64,000 bases of DNA. Origin: CAYVKM01 sp964452045. Lineage in GTDB: Bacteria > Calditrichota > Calditrichia > RBG-13-44-9. A program made the translations under genes and the position numbers. Location: NCBI GenBank assembly GCA_964452045.1, contig CAYVKM010000009.1, positions 1 to 64,000 of the forward strand, written 5' to 3'. Within the stretch, counting starts at the first letter, position 1. The number at the start of each line of letters is the position of its first letter. A model generated the notes under the pieces. It did no database searches and was not told the DNA's origin. It was given only the letters and a program-made list of their open reading frames with translations. Below, in pieces: positions 26,566 through 35,616 of the stretch.

Positions 26566-27471
26566 CTAATTAAACTCTTCAATTTTTGATGGGAGCAGAT
26601 CCATTTCATCGGTACCTTTCAGCAGACAATTTGCCGCTCCCGCCTTATTGGCAAAATGTAGTGCCTGATTAATATCTTTGGTCTTCAAGTAGCCCCAGAC
26701 AAAGGCTGCCCCAAACACATCTCCACAACCCGTAGTATCTTCCAAATGGCTGAGGGTGATACCAGGAGTTTGCTTATGGCGAATCTTTTTTTCCTTCCGG
26801 TAGATCATCCGGGCTCCCTCACGGCCAAGAGTAATAATTAAGACCTGATCTTTTTTAAAGTACTGCTCATAGAATGCCAGATAGTGCATGGAATTATCGG
26901 TGATGATTTCAAATTCTCTCTGGTTCATCTGAATAAATTTTGATCCCTGTAACCAATTTTTAATACCATCCGGACACCTGGGATAACGGTGGCCCATTTC
27001 ATCGATTCCCATCACCAGAAAATGGACATCCAGATACATCCGGTCGTATTTTTTCCGGCTCAATTTCTGATATGCTTTATACGACACATCCCAACCGGTG
27101 ATCAGATTTACCAGATAAAAATCCATGGACAGAAAAGGTTTAATATGCTTCCAGTCCAGCGGCGGAAAATTCAACAGCGCCTGTTCTGCCCGTTCTTCCG
27201 GTGATTTATACTCTAAAATCACTTTATGATTTTTCTGATCGAGCAAAATTAATCCGGACTGGTCTATGTTTGCGTTTTTATCAATCACAGATTCAAACGG
27301 ATTGGTTAAATCATTACCAATGAAAGATACTGGAAAAAGTTCGATTTCATTGCTACCCAATTCCGAAAAGGCCGATGTGGTATAAAATATTCCACCGAGA
27401 CTTTGGATGGGCGCCCCGCCAAAGGGAAGGATAAGATCCCGGTTAATCGTACCGATAACTGCAATTTTCAT
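26566..27471 (-). CDS. PfkB-family carbohydrate kinase
   Basis: A 301-residue ribokinase/PfkB-like sugar or nucleoside kinase. The C-terminal signature reads DTTGCGDVFGAAFVWGY (about 247-263): the catalytic Asp is present, and the usual GAGD is GCGD. LGREGAR and the N-terminal GTINRD element also fit. The start was set at ATG 27471, which overlaps the purE stop as ATGA; an in-frame ATG at 27486 would add five residues. The substrate cannot be told from sequence; coupling to purE suggests, weakly, a nucleoside or ribose-type substrate. Confidence 0.85.
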   Translation of the reverse strand: MKIAVIGTINRDLILPFGGAPIQSLGGIFYTTSAFSELGSNEIELFPVSFIGNDLTNPFESVIDKNANIDQSGLILLDQKNHKVILEYKSPEERAEQALLNFPPLDWKHIKPFLSMDFYLVNLITGWDVSYKAYQKLSRKKYDRMYLDVHFLVMGIDEMGHRYPRCPDGIKNWLQGSKFIQMNQREFEIITDNSMHYLAFYEQYFKKDQVLIITLGREGARMIYRKEKKIRHKQTPGITLSHLEDTTGCGDVFGAAFVWGYLKTKDINQALHFANKAGAANCLLKGTDEMDLLPSKIEEFN

Positions 27472-27932
27472 CCGGGAATCCGACATTTATTTTGTTTAAA
27501 CGCTTCCAATTTGGCAGAAACTTTATCATCATATCGGGCAATGATCTGGGCAGCAAAAATTGCCGCATTCCTTACTCCTGCCTTGCCGATTGCCATGGTA
27601 GCCACCGGAACTCCGGCGGGCATCTGTACAATTGAATAAAGCGCATCCTGACCCTTAAGCGGACCGGCTTCAAGAGGAACACCAATAACCGGAAGTTTGG
27701 TATAGGCTGCCACCACACCCGGCAAATGCGCCGCCATACCTGCACAGGCGATAATTACCTCAAATTTATTTTTCTCTGCCGATGTCGCAAACTCCTGAAC
27801 TAGCACCGGCGTCCGATGCGCCGAGCGGACAAACAACTCCGGCTGAATCCCAAAATATTCCAAAAACGGCAGCGCTTCCTCTACAACTGGTTTATCCGAC
27901 TCACTTCCCATAATAATGGCTACTTTTCGCAC
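27468..27932 (-). CDS. purE: N5-carboxyaminoimidazole ribonucleotide mutase (PurE class I)
   Basis: Converts N5-CAIR to CAIR in purine synthesis. The 154-residue protein has IIMGSESDKPV (7-17), SAHRTPVLVQEF, ACAGMAAHLPGVVAAYT and GVPLEAGPLKGQDALYSIVQMPAGVPVAT (in parts), all diagnostic of class I PurE. It starts at GTG 27932 with GAGG about 9 bases upstream; no in-frame ATG is near. purK is not adjacent. Other purine genes (purB, purC, purS, purQ) lie about 28-32 kb away in a separate operon. Confidence 0.97.
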   Translation of the reverse strand: MRKVAIIMGSESDKPVVEEALPFLEYFGIQPELFVRSAHRTPVLVQEFATSAEKNKFEVIIACAGMAAHLPGVVAAYTKLPVIGVPLEAGPLKGQDALYSIVQMPAGVPVATMAIGKAGVRNAAIFAAQIIARYDDKVSAKLEAFKQNKCRIPG

Positions 27933-27943
27933 AGCATAATCCT

Positions 27944-28981
27944 CTATTGTTTGTTTCCTGGTTCTTTCTGAACGTTAAAGGTATAAATCAAAACATCAAG
28001 TTGATCCAGATAGGGAACTTTTCTTTTCCCGATTGCCTGGACATAGTAATCAAGCATATAAATTCTGTTGGTTTCAGAATCAATAAAGGTTATATCACGA
28101 AAAGGCCCGCCGACCTGTAGACTGTCATTTTTCCAGGTGCCTTCCAGTTTAATGGCATTCCATCCTTTAAAATTTATAGAAAAAGCCTGGGTCTCCTCTT
28201 CCACCACTTTATCCCCATGAAATACTTTTTTGGCTAACCGATTCCGCTCATCAATAACCCGGCGGGAGGTAAGTTGAAAAGTATCCGGCTTGGGTAACCA
28301 GTGGACCAGAATGGAACGGTCCGGATCGAAACGCCGAATCCAGACATAATTTTCCTGTAAACTTTCATCGGCAATAAAATAATCGTGCTGCACCCGCATG
28401 GTGAATGGGAAATGAGCGGCAATATATTTCTCCAATTTCTTTTGCTCCATGTGATCAAACATTTCATCCCGTAGCCGGGTAAAATAGTATTTTCTGAAAT
28501 CCTGATAGGCCAGTTCTCCCAGGTCGATTATTTTTTGGATCATGTCATCCACCGAATTGGCCACAAAAAACAAAACATACTGATTTCTGACCCAAACATC
28601 TTTCTTTGGGATATAAAAGTATTTTCCGGTTTTTACGCCTTCAATAATGTCCTTATTCAGCAAACTGTTTACGTTTTCGGAAACCGGATCATTGGAATTT
28701 AACCTTCCGAGGATAAAAATATTTTTTGACTTTTTATAGGCATTAAATTTATCAAACGGCACCCATCTTAAAAGATATTCCCTTTCCATGATCGGTGTGC
28801 GGACATATTTACCAAAAATATTATTTAATGGTTCCTGATAAAGCAGCCAGTCTGACGAATCCGCAAATACATATACAATATCGTCATCTCCCACTGCCGT
28901 GCCCATACTACCACAATTGTAGGCAATAAAAACACAGGACAATAAAACAAGAATCAAGGTGATTAGTTTGAATTTTTTCAT
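27944..28981 (-). CDS. DUF4837 lipoprotein
   Basis: A 345-residue protein with a signal peptide and a lipobox-like Cys (IAYNCGS, Cys23). The body matches DUF4837 of FCB bacteria: FRKYYFTRLRDEMF, HDYFIADESLQENYVWIRRF, FHGDKVVEEETQ and LEGTWKNDSLQVGGPFRDITF. The function is unknown; an envelope location is inferred from the lipobox. Its ATG overlaps the stop of the flippase-like gene (ATGA), indicating coupled translation, and purE follows after 11 bases. Confidence 0.87.
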   Translation of the reverse strand: MKKFKLITLILVLLSCVFIAYNCGSMGTAVGDDDIVYVFADSSDWLLYQEPLNNIFGKYVRTPIMEREYLLRWVPFDKFNAYKKSKNIFILGRLNSNDPVSENVNSLLNKDIIEGVKTGKYFYIPKKDVWVRNQYVLFFVANSVDDMIQKIIDLGELAYQDFRKYYFTRLRDEMFDHMEQKKLEKYIAAHFPFTMRVQHDYFIADESLQENYVWIRRFDPDRSILVHWLPKPDTFQLTSRRVIDERNRLAKKVFHGDKVVEEETQAFSINFKGWNAIKLEGTWKNDSLQVGGPFRDITFIDSETNRIYMLDYYVQAIGKRKVPYLDQLDVLIYTFNVQKEPGNKQ

Positions 28982-29955
28982 ATCACGTTTCCTTCCTTTA
29001 GTTCGGGCGTTTTAAGACCTTTATGTCTATAAAATAGGAAAAAAGCACCACCAATAAAACTAACAATTATGGGAATTACAGTCACCGAAAAGGAAAGTGA
29101 AAGTATTTGGGCCGGATGCAATCCTAGTCTGAGAAGCAGTAACATATATCCGCTGTCCCGCACACCCAGACCGTTAATTGAAGGTAATAAACCGATAACA
29201 AAAGTAATTGGTACTACCAAACAAAGATAACCGAAAGAGATTTCAGTGAGATCCAGCGCCCGGGCTAAAATATAATTCATAATAATCAACATAAATTGCG
29301 CTAACAACGAGAAAATATAAGTGCCCAAAAGGATGCTCTTTTTATCCCGGTAATAATGAAGCGTATCAAAGACTTTGGTAATTTTATCTCCCAGATCATA
29401 AAAGGTTAACAGGGAAAGAATTCCATTAAAACGCCGGTACAGCCGGCGACTCATGATCACTGCGATAAACATGGCGATAATCAAGCTAATGAATATTGTA
29501 ATATAGACTATTTTTCTGGTATGAAAATATTCAGTCAGCCAATAAAGAGAAACGATAGCGAAAGAGAGTGTTGCTAATAATCCAATAAGTCTTTCCAGAA
29601 ATACGGTTCCGATACTGGCACTCTTGTCTCCACTGGTTTGCGAAAGATAATAGGCCCGGCTCAGGTCGCCACCAATGCTTGTAGGAAGAAAATTATTAAA
29701 GAAAAAACCTATAAAGTAAAAAATGGTTAGCTTACCAAATTTGACATGCATACCATAGGATCTGGTTAAAAATTGCCAGCGGGCAGCCATTAAAAATACC
29801 GAGAGAACAAAAACAAACATAGCCAGAAAGATTGATGAGGCATCTAATCTTTCCAACGCTTGCAAGATTTTCCGGATATCAGCGATATAGAGTAAATAAA
29901 TTAGCAATCCGACACTGATTAGAATCCGAATAATGTTAAGAATAACTTTTTTCAT
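28978..29955 (-). CDS. Flippase-like integral membrane protein (UPF0104 / LPG-synthase transmembrane family)
   Basis: A 325-residue polytopic protein with about eight predicted helices. GFFFNNFLPTSIGGDLSRAYYLS, described in parts, holds the family's N-F-L-P-x-S-x-G-G-D-x-x-R signature, and LPSINGLGVRDSGY is the second conserved loop. The family (also called YbhN/AglD-like) is linked to movement or processing of glycolipids. Its position between DUF2723 and DUF4837 genes in a glycosylation-rich transcript fits a lipid-linked-sugar role, which remains inference. Confidence 0.9.
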   Translation of the reverse strand: MKKVILNIIRILISVGLLIYLLYIADIRKILQALERLDASSIFLAMFVFVLSVFLMAARWQFLTRSYGMHVKFGKLTIFYFIGFFFNNFLPTSIGGDLSRAYYLSQTSGDKSASIGTVFLERLIGLLATLSFAIVSLYWLTEYFHTRKIVYITIFISLIIAMFIAVIMSRRLYRRFNGILSLLTFYDLGDKITKVFDTLHYYRDKKSILLGTYIFSLLAQFMLIIMNYILARALDLTEISFGYLCLVVPITFVIGLLPSINGLGVRDSGYMLLLLRLGLHPAQILSLSFSVTVIPIIVSFIGGAFFLFYRHKGLKTPELKEGNVI

Positions 29956-30027
29956 CGATTTACAGACTATTCTATGTTTCTACCTGGTATAAAGATTCCG
30001 GTTAAACTGTTTACCTACTAAATGAAG

Positions 30028-30050
30028 ATGAGGAGGGTATTCCTCCTCAT
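30028..30050. other. Perfect 9-bp hairpin downstream of DUF2723 gene
   Basis: ATGAGGAGG and CCTCCTCAT flank a 5-base loop. It lies in the gap between the DUF2723 gene and the flippase-like gene. No T-run follows on the minus strand, so it is more likely an RNA-stability or attenuation hairpin than an intrinsic terminator. Confidence 0.5.
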
Positions 30051-30098
30051 TCTTAGACGCAGATCTGACCATTTTCCCAGATAATTTTATCAGCAGAA

Positions 30099-32738
30099 TT
30101 ACTTCTGCTTATTTTCTTTCGCCAATTTCTGGCGATAATCGTTTAAACGGTTCTGCGCACCCTTATCGTTGGGATTATTCTTCAGCCAGTCTTCCAGAAT
30201 ATCGATCGCCTTCTGATAATTTTTGTTTCTGCCATATAAATCTACCAGATATCCTTTGGCCTGAGTATTAGTAGGATCTGCCCTCAGTACCTCTTCAAAA
30301 GCTTGCCGGGCAGCATCATACACCTGCAAATTAGTCAGGATCTTTCCCATTTCATCCAAATCGCGCAGGGAATAATTATCCGGATTCAGGCTATCCTTAG
30401 GAATAATTCCCGAATAAATCCCATACGACTCCATGTAATATTTAATCGCCCGGTTAGTGTAAGGAATCACCGAAGGTGGCATTACCTCATTTGCTTTGGT
30501 AATGAGATTGGCAATCTTTTCCTGATCATTCTGACTGGCATAATAATTGGCCAGCTGAATAAATGCTGACCGGTAATTTTGCAACAAGGCAATAATATTA
30601 TCATTAAAATAAACATCAGGATTATTCAGGTTACGATACTGGTACTTATTCATCAGATTATCATAAAGTATATCCGCATCGATTGACCAGTTTGATATGG
30701 TTGTAATTTTAAAGGCCAATCCGTCCATACGCAGATAACGCTGTAACCCATCCAGCATATTGTCGCGGGAAACAGTGACTGCAAAATAGAGAGGTTTCCT
30801 AAAATTGTTGGCATAGAGAGTATTGAGGATCAAATAATCCTGCACCCGCAGGTAACGACCAAATATTTTTGGTCCTAGGTCAAACTCCATAGATGTACTG
30901 ACCTCCGGTTTACCCAGATGAAAACTCTCTTGATATTCTTCCTTTTCCCGGTCAACAACTGTTTCCGGTAAATCAATTTTGATCGTCCTTTTTTCCGGCC
31001 AGGGAACAGGCATTATTTTGTCGATTTCTGCATCGGACAATGAAATGGGTACCTTGGGATCCTTGTGTTTCAGTTGGGAAATGTACCAGTTGGTATTTAG
31101 TAAACTTAAATTGGCAACCCGCACATCCCGGCGAACTTCCGGCACTTCCTGCAAATACCAGAGCGGGAAGGTATCATTATCACCATTGGTATAAATGATC
31201 CCATCATTTTCGCAGGTTACCAGCATATTATAAGAATAATCCCAGGCGACATAGTTGCCGCTCCGATCATGATGATGGAAGTTTTTTATCAAGACCTGCA
31301 CCGGGGAGATTAGAAATAATATCGCGGAAAGCGATAGCGGCACAAACGATTTAATGGCCGATTCATGAGTTTGTTTTGAGAACCATTCCAAAATCGCCGC
31401 AGCGCCAATGCCTATCCAAACGGAAAAGGCAAAAAAGGACCCCACATAACTATAGTCCCGTTCCCGGGGCTGCGGATCCGGTTGATTCAGATAAATAATA
31501 ACAGCCAGACCAGTCATGAAAAACAAGGCAAATACCGCTAAACCATATTTCCAATCTCTCTTAAAATGATACCATGCGCCCAGAAGACCAAGGAGGAACG
31601 GAATACCTAAAAATTTAGTCCAGCTGAAACTATCGCTGGTATCACTTTCTCCCATAAAATTCCACAAAAAATAGCGGGTATACATTTTTTGCACCTGATA
31701 ATTCCAGAAGAAATCCCACACACTGGAATATTGTTTCCCGTTTGGTGAATCGGCCAGTACTTTTGAGCGATCGAGGGTATGTTCCCCATATTGCTCACGG
31801 TTCATATAGCTGATAAATTTTTCGATAGTTTCGGGATTATTTTCATCGATATCGGGATCCAGGTTCGAGCGAATGTAAATTGTGGCATAGGTGGAGTACC
31901 CGATAACCACCAAAAGAATCGATGTAATGAGCAGGGCGGCAATATTTTTCTTGTTGTTGACCGTGTAAGCCAGCAAAATTATTAAGACAAGAATGGAAAG
32001 TAAGAGTCCAAAAAAACCTCCCTTTTCTGCTATAACTGGTATCCCCTGAACCACACCCGGATAAATAAGGCCAGTCAACAGCGCACCTACCAAAACCAGA
32101 AAAATAAAGGTAGTTCTGTTTAGTGGATATTTCTTGTAGTAAATGATCATAAAAACCATTGGTAAAGCCAGCACATTCAGCAAATGCACACCAACAGCCA
32201 ACCCGACAAGATACATGATAAAAAGAAGGTATTTTTCATTCCCAATTTCTTCAGATCTTTCGCTCCAGAACATGATCAGCCAAACCACCAGGGAAGTAAA
32301 AAGCATGGACGGAGCGTACACTTCTGCTTCTACCGCATTGAACCAGAAACTAGTGGTGAACGCAAAGGTAAGTGCACCAATCATGCTTCCAATAAATGGT
32401 ACATAACGCATAAAACCATTATTTTCTTTAAGGTACGCCTTAATCATGATCACCGTGGTCAAATACAGAAACATCACAGTAAAGGCACTGGAAAGTGTGG
32501 AGATTAAATTTACCCTCTTGGCGATATCCGCAAAAATGGGAATCATACTGAATATCCGGCCTACCAGCAGATAAAGCGGAGCACCCGGAGGATGTGGTAC
32601 GGCCATGCGGTAAGAGCAGGCAATAAATTCACCACAATCCCAGAATGAAACTGTGGGTGCAATAGTCAGATAGTAAATAATAAAACTAAAAAGAAAGACA
32701 AAGGCGGCAAATATTCTATTGAGTTTTCGATCGTCCAT
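30099..32738 (-). CDS. DUF2723 membrane protein with C-terminal TPRs (predicted O-glycosyltransferase)
   Basis: An 879-residue protein. The N-terminal DUF2723 region starts with a helix then PTVSFWDCGEFIACSYRMAVPHPPGAPLY in sections: the acidic DCGEF and PHPPG motifs are typical. About 10-12 membrane helices follow to residue 470, then a soluble periplasmic domain. The end (about 770-870) has TPR-like helices (VYDAARQAFEEVLRADPTN, NYQKAIDILEDWLKNNPND). DUF2723 is related in fold to protein O-mannosyltransferases (GT-C). With a polyprenol-phosphate sugar synthase in the same transcript, a periplasmic glycosyl transfer role is plausible. AAGGAG lies 12 bases before the start. Confidence 0.9.
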   Translation of the reverse strand: MDDRKLNRIFAAFVFLFSFIIYYLTIAPTVSFWDCGEFIACSYRMAVPHPPGAPLYLLVGRIFSMIPIFADIAKRVNLISTLSSAFTVMFLYLTTVIMIKAYLKENNGFMRYVPFIGSMIGALTFAFTTSFWFNAVEAEVYAPSMLFTSLVVWLIMFWSERSEEIGNEKYLLFIMYLVGLAVGVHLLNVLALPMVFMIIYYKKYPLNRTTFIFLVLVGALLTGLIYPGVVQGIPVIAEKGGFFGLLLSILVLIILLAYTVNNKKNIAALLITSILLVVIGYSTYATIYIRSNLDPDIDENNPETIEKFISYMNREQYGEHTLDRSKVLADSPNGKQYSSVWDFFWNYQVQKMYTRYFLWNFMGESDTSDSFSWTKFLGIPFLLGLLGAWYHFKRDWKYGLAVFALFFMTGLAVIIYLNQPDPQPRERDYSYVGSFFAFSVWIGIGAAAILEWFSKQTHESAIKSFVPLSLSAILFLISPVQVLIKNFHHHDRSGNYVAWDYSYNMLVTCENDGIIYTNGDNDTFPLWYLQEVPEVRRDVRVANLSLLNTNWYISQLKHKDPKVPISLSDAEIDKIMPVPWPEKRTIKIDLPETVVDREKEEYQESFHLGKPEVSTSMEFDLGPKIFGRYLRVQDYLILNTLYANNFRKPLYFAVTVSRDNMLDGLQRYLRMDGLAFKITTISNWSIDADILYDNLMNKYQYRNLNNPDVYFNDNIIALLQNYRSAFIQLANYYASQNDQEKIANLITKANEVMPPSVIPYTNRAIKYYMESYGIYSGIIPKDSLNPDNYSLRDLDEMGKILTNLQVYDAARQAFEEVLRADPTNTQAKGYLVDLYGRNKNYQKAIDILEDWLKNNPNDKGAQNRLNDYRQKLAKENKQK

Positions 32739-32766
32739 CCGAACTTGAACTCCTTCTTTTAATATT

Positions 32767-33840
32767 TCAGGTTTTGACTGAAAATAAATGATTGATTCTT
32801 TTTAATTGTAAGACGTTCTTTCGTCCCCGGATGAAATATTCCCAGGTGATACTCCCCGGATAAACCAGTCTAAATATATCCCGGTCATTAACATTCCTCA
32901 ATCGTTGGACTTTTTTACGACTTCTTATTAGCAGTGGTATATGAGAAATCAGCCAGGTGTAGGCCCGTAAAATTGACCAGCTCTTTTTAATTTTACCCTT
33001 AATGAGCTCAAATAATAAGGCACTAAAATCCATAAACAAACGCTGCAAAATAATTCTGGCTAAATTAACCATACTTAGGTTTTTTGCCAAAAGAAAAATA
33101 TTGTTTCGGAAATTCCAATAGGTTTTCTGGGGATTATCTACAGATAATGTTCCTCCCCCTTTATGCCAGACTTTCGACTGCGGAATACAATATATTTTTT
33201 TTCCGGAAAAATGAATTCGCCAGCATAAATCTATCTCTTCCATATGCATGGTAAAATTTTCATCCAGAATGCCAACTCTTTCGAGGATATTCTTTCGGAC
33301 GAAAAAACAGGCCCCGGTTGACCAAAATATTTCTATATCCGTATCGTATTGGCTTAAATCCTCTTCCAGATCGAAGAAAAGTCTTCCCCGCATGAACGGA
33401 TAACCATAACGATCGATATATCCACCAGCAGCGCCGGCATATTCAAATTTTTTGGGATTATTTAAATCGAGCACTTTGGGTTGACAAGCCACCATCTCGG
33501 GCCGGCTTTGAAAGGCCTGAATTATCGGTTCAAGAAAATTTGAATCCACCACAACATCATTATTCAACAGGCAGATAATTTTCCCCTTGGCAATTTTGAT
33601 TCCCTCATTATTACCCCGGGCAAACATATAGTTTTCCGTATTTTGAAGGATTTTGACCTGGGGAAAATTTTTCCGGACAAATTCCACACTTTCATCCACC
33701 GAAGCATTATCCACCAGAATCAGTTCAACTGGTGAATAGCTTATTTTCGCCAAAGAATTGTAAAGAAGTTCAAGGTAATCACGTCCGTTATAATTTACAG
33801 TAATTATTGAAACAAGTGGATTTTGACTGACTTCTGACAT
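32767..33840 (-). CDS. Glycosyltransferase family 2
   Basis: A 357-residue rhamnosyltransferase-like GT2: VSIITVNYNGRDYLELL (10-26), LVDNASVDESVEFV, LLNNDVVVDSNFLEP (metal-binding region), FWSTGACFFVRKNILERVG and MHMEEIDLCWRI are the expected order for this subgroup, which adds sugars to surface polysaccharides. The C-terminus (about 270-357) is basic with a short hydrophobic segment. It opens the ten-gene minus-strand run. A 231-base gap separates it from DUF1844 upstream, where its promoter should lie. Confidence 0.92.
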   Translation of the reverse strand: MSEVSQNPLVSIITVNYNGRDYLELLYNSLAKISYSPVELILVDNASVDESVEFVRKNFPQVKILQNTENYMFARGNNEGIKIAKGKIICLLNNDVVVDSNFLEPIIQAFQSRPEMVACQPKVLDLNNPKKFEYAGAAGGYIDRYGYPFMRGRLFFDLEEDLSQYDTDIEIFWSTGACFFVRKNILERVGILDENFTMHMEEIDLCWRIHFSGKKIYCIPQSKVWHKGGGTLSVDNPQKTYWNFRNNIFLLAKNLSMVNLARIILQRLFMDFSALLFELIKGKIKKSWSILRAYTWLISHIPLLIRSRKKVQRLRNVNDRDIFRLVYPGSITWEYFIRGRKNVLQLKRINHLFSVKT

Positions 33841-34071
33841 GGTGAGAACTTACCGACTCCGAACTTTCACGTTTTGATAGAACTACTTTTTCTAACATTA
33901 CAAAAGGCCATAAATATCTATAGGTTTTAATGTTGAATCAAGAATAAAAAATATGATTCCTCTTAATGGTTTCAGATAATGACTGAATAAAACTTCATCG
34001 TTTTTAACTTAATATTGGATAAAAAATGCAATTCATCTGAAAATATTTTCGTATCTGATAGTTCAGTTTTT

Positions 34072-34380
34072 CTATGATTTTTCCTGGGTAGTAGTATCAC
34101 TTTCTTCAGAATCTTTCCCTGCGCTAACACAACTTAGCTTTAAGTCTGAGATTGTTTGTTTCAAAATTCGATCCTCTTCTTCTCCCAGATTGCCCTTTGT
34201 TTTAATTTTCAGCATATCCAGCATGTCAATAATAACCTTCACCAGGTTCAGATTCTTTTCAATTTTGTCTGTCACAGGATTTTTTAATTTTCCCAGACTT
34301 ACCCAGGCCTGCATCTGGTATTGTTGAATCAAAGTGATAAATAATGCTTCATTTTTTTGCTCTTCAGTCAGTGCATCCAT
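34072..34380 (-). CDS. DUF1844 small protein
   Basis: A 102-residue protein of DUF1844: LFITLIQQYQMQAWVSLGKLKNPVTDKIEKNLNLVK (in parts) followed by DMLDMLKIKTKGNLGEEEDRIL is the hallmark. The family is common in diverse bacteria and has no known function. The last 20 residues are a Ser/Glu/Thr-rich tail. It is divergent from rlmN and appears to be a single gene. Confidence 0.9.
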   Translation of the reverse strand: MDALTEEQKNEALFITLIQQYQMQAWVSLGKLKNPVTDKIEKNLNLVKVIIDMLDMLKIKTKGNLGEEEDRILKQTISDLKLSCVSAGKDSEESDTTTQEKS

Positions 34381-34493
34381 AAATTCACTCCAATTCTTAA
34401 TTAAACGTGAAAACTTAAAAAGTTCATTGAATAAATATCTTTTAATAACTTTTAATTTAAATTATTTTATGAATCCAAAACGGATTATGACAA

Positions 34494-34499
34494 TATAAT
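34494..34499 (+). promoter_or_regulatory. Possible -10 element for rlmN
   Basis: A consensus TATAAT lies 29 bases before the rlmN ATG. No good -35 at the standard distance is visible, though the short dyad AATCC-N5-GGATT lies just upstream (about 34472-34486). The call rests on the -10 match alone. Confidence 0.3.
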
Positions 34500-34527
34500 T
34501 CAGGAATTAGAAATTTACCAGGTGTCA

Positions 34528-35586
34528 ATGGAAGAGTTGCCTCAAAATAAATCTTTAGTCGGTTTGAGTAGAATCGAATTATCCGAGCTGATTTTATCCT
34601 GGGATCAATCGGAATACCGGGCAAACCAAATATATAAATGGGTGCATCATCAAAATGTGGATCGATTCGATGAAATGACCAATCTCTCCAAGCCCCTGCG
34701 CAATAGACTGATGGAAAATTTTATTTTAAAAACACTTTCGCTTCATCAACGGGAAATTGCCTCCGACGGTACCGAAAAGTATCTCTGGAAATTATACGAT
34801 GGGCGATTTATCGAGAGTGTTCTTATCCCGGAAGCCAAAAGAAATACGATATGTATTTCCTCTCAGGTCGGCTGTTCGCTGGGATGCAAGTTTTGCGCTA
34901 CCGGAACCATGGGACTTCTAAGAAACCTAACCACTGGTGAGATCGTGGAACAGGTTCTGCAAATCAAAAAGATATCCAAACACCAGGTAACCAATGTGGT
35001 TTTTATGGGGATGGGAGAACCTTTTATGAATTATCACCGATCGGTCCAGGCAGCACAAATCCTGGGCGATCCTGAAGGTTTGGCCATCGCCGGCAAAAGG
35101 ATTACCATTTCAACCAGCGGTGTTGCCCCAAAAATAATTCAATATGCGGATGAAAAGCTTCCCTTCGGTCTGGCCATTTCCCTGCATGCGCCAACCCAGA
35201 ATCTGCGGGAAAACATCATGCCCATCGCCAAAAAATTTCCGCTGGATGAATTAATGGGGAGTGCAAGATATTATACCAGCGTCAAAAAACGTAATCGGAT
35301 AACCTTTGAATATGTTCTTCTTCACGGCATCAATGATTCTCAGAAACAAGCCAAGGAATTGATAAAATTACTGGCTCCATTAAGATGCAAATTAAACATA
35401 ATTCCCTGTAATCAGAATGATCTCGGCTATGTTCCCCCGTCTGATGAAGAGGTCAATAAGTTTACCCAATCGTTAATGCAGGCCCCCTTTGCTATAACGG
35501 TACGCAAAAACAGGGGTGAAGATATTACTGCCGCCTGTGGCCAACTTGTGGTAAAAACTTCTGAAAAAGTAATTTATATGAAGTAA
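34528..35586 (+). CDS. rlmN: 23S rRNA/tRNA adenine-C2 methyltransferase RlmN
   Basis: A radical-SAM enzyme that methylates C2 of A2503 in 23S rRNA and A37 in some tRNAs. The cluster motif is CSLGCKFC (Cys116, 120, 123 from the chosen start), GEPFMNY lies in the SAM region, and the conserved C-terminal Cys is in ITAACGQL. It also has TNLSKPLR and the N-terminal four-helix region. The length is 352 residues. ATG 34528 was chosen because AGGTG stands 4 bases upstream; an in-frame GTG at 34522 is possible. It converges on the DUF58 gene. Confidence 0.97.
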   Translation: MEELPQNKSLVGLSRIELSELILSWDQSEYRANQIYKWVHHQNVDRFDEMTNLSKPLRNRLMENFILKTLSLHQREIASDGTEKYLWKLYDGRFIESVLIPEAKRNTICISSQVGCSLGCKFCATGTMGLLRNLTTGEIVEQVLQIKKISKHQVTNVVFMGMGEPFMNYHRSVQAAQILGDPEGLAIAGKRITISTSGVAPKIIQYADEKLPFGLAISLHAPTQNLRENIMPIAKKFPLDELMGSARYYTSVKKRNRITFEYVLLHGINDSQKQAKELIKLLAPLRCKLNIIPCNQNDLGYVPPSDEEVNKFTQSLMQAPFAITVRKNRGEDITAACGQLVVKTSEKVIYMK

Positions 35587-35616
35587 AATGAAAGGTATAG
35601 AAAAATAGACAATAAA

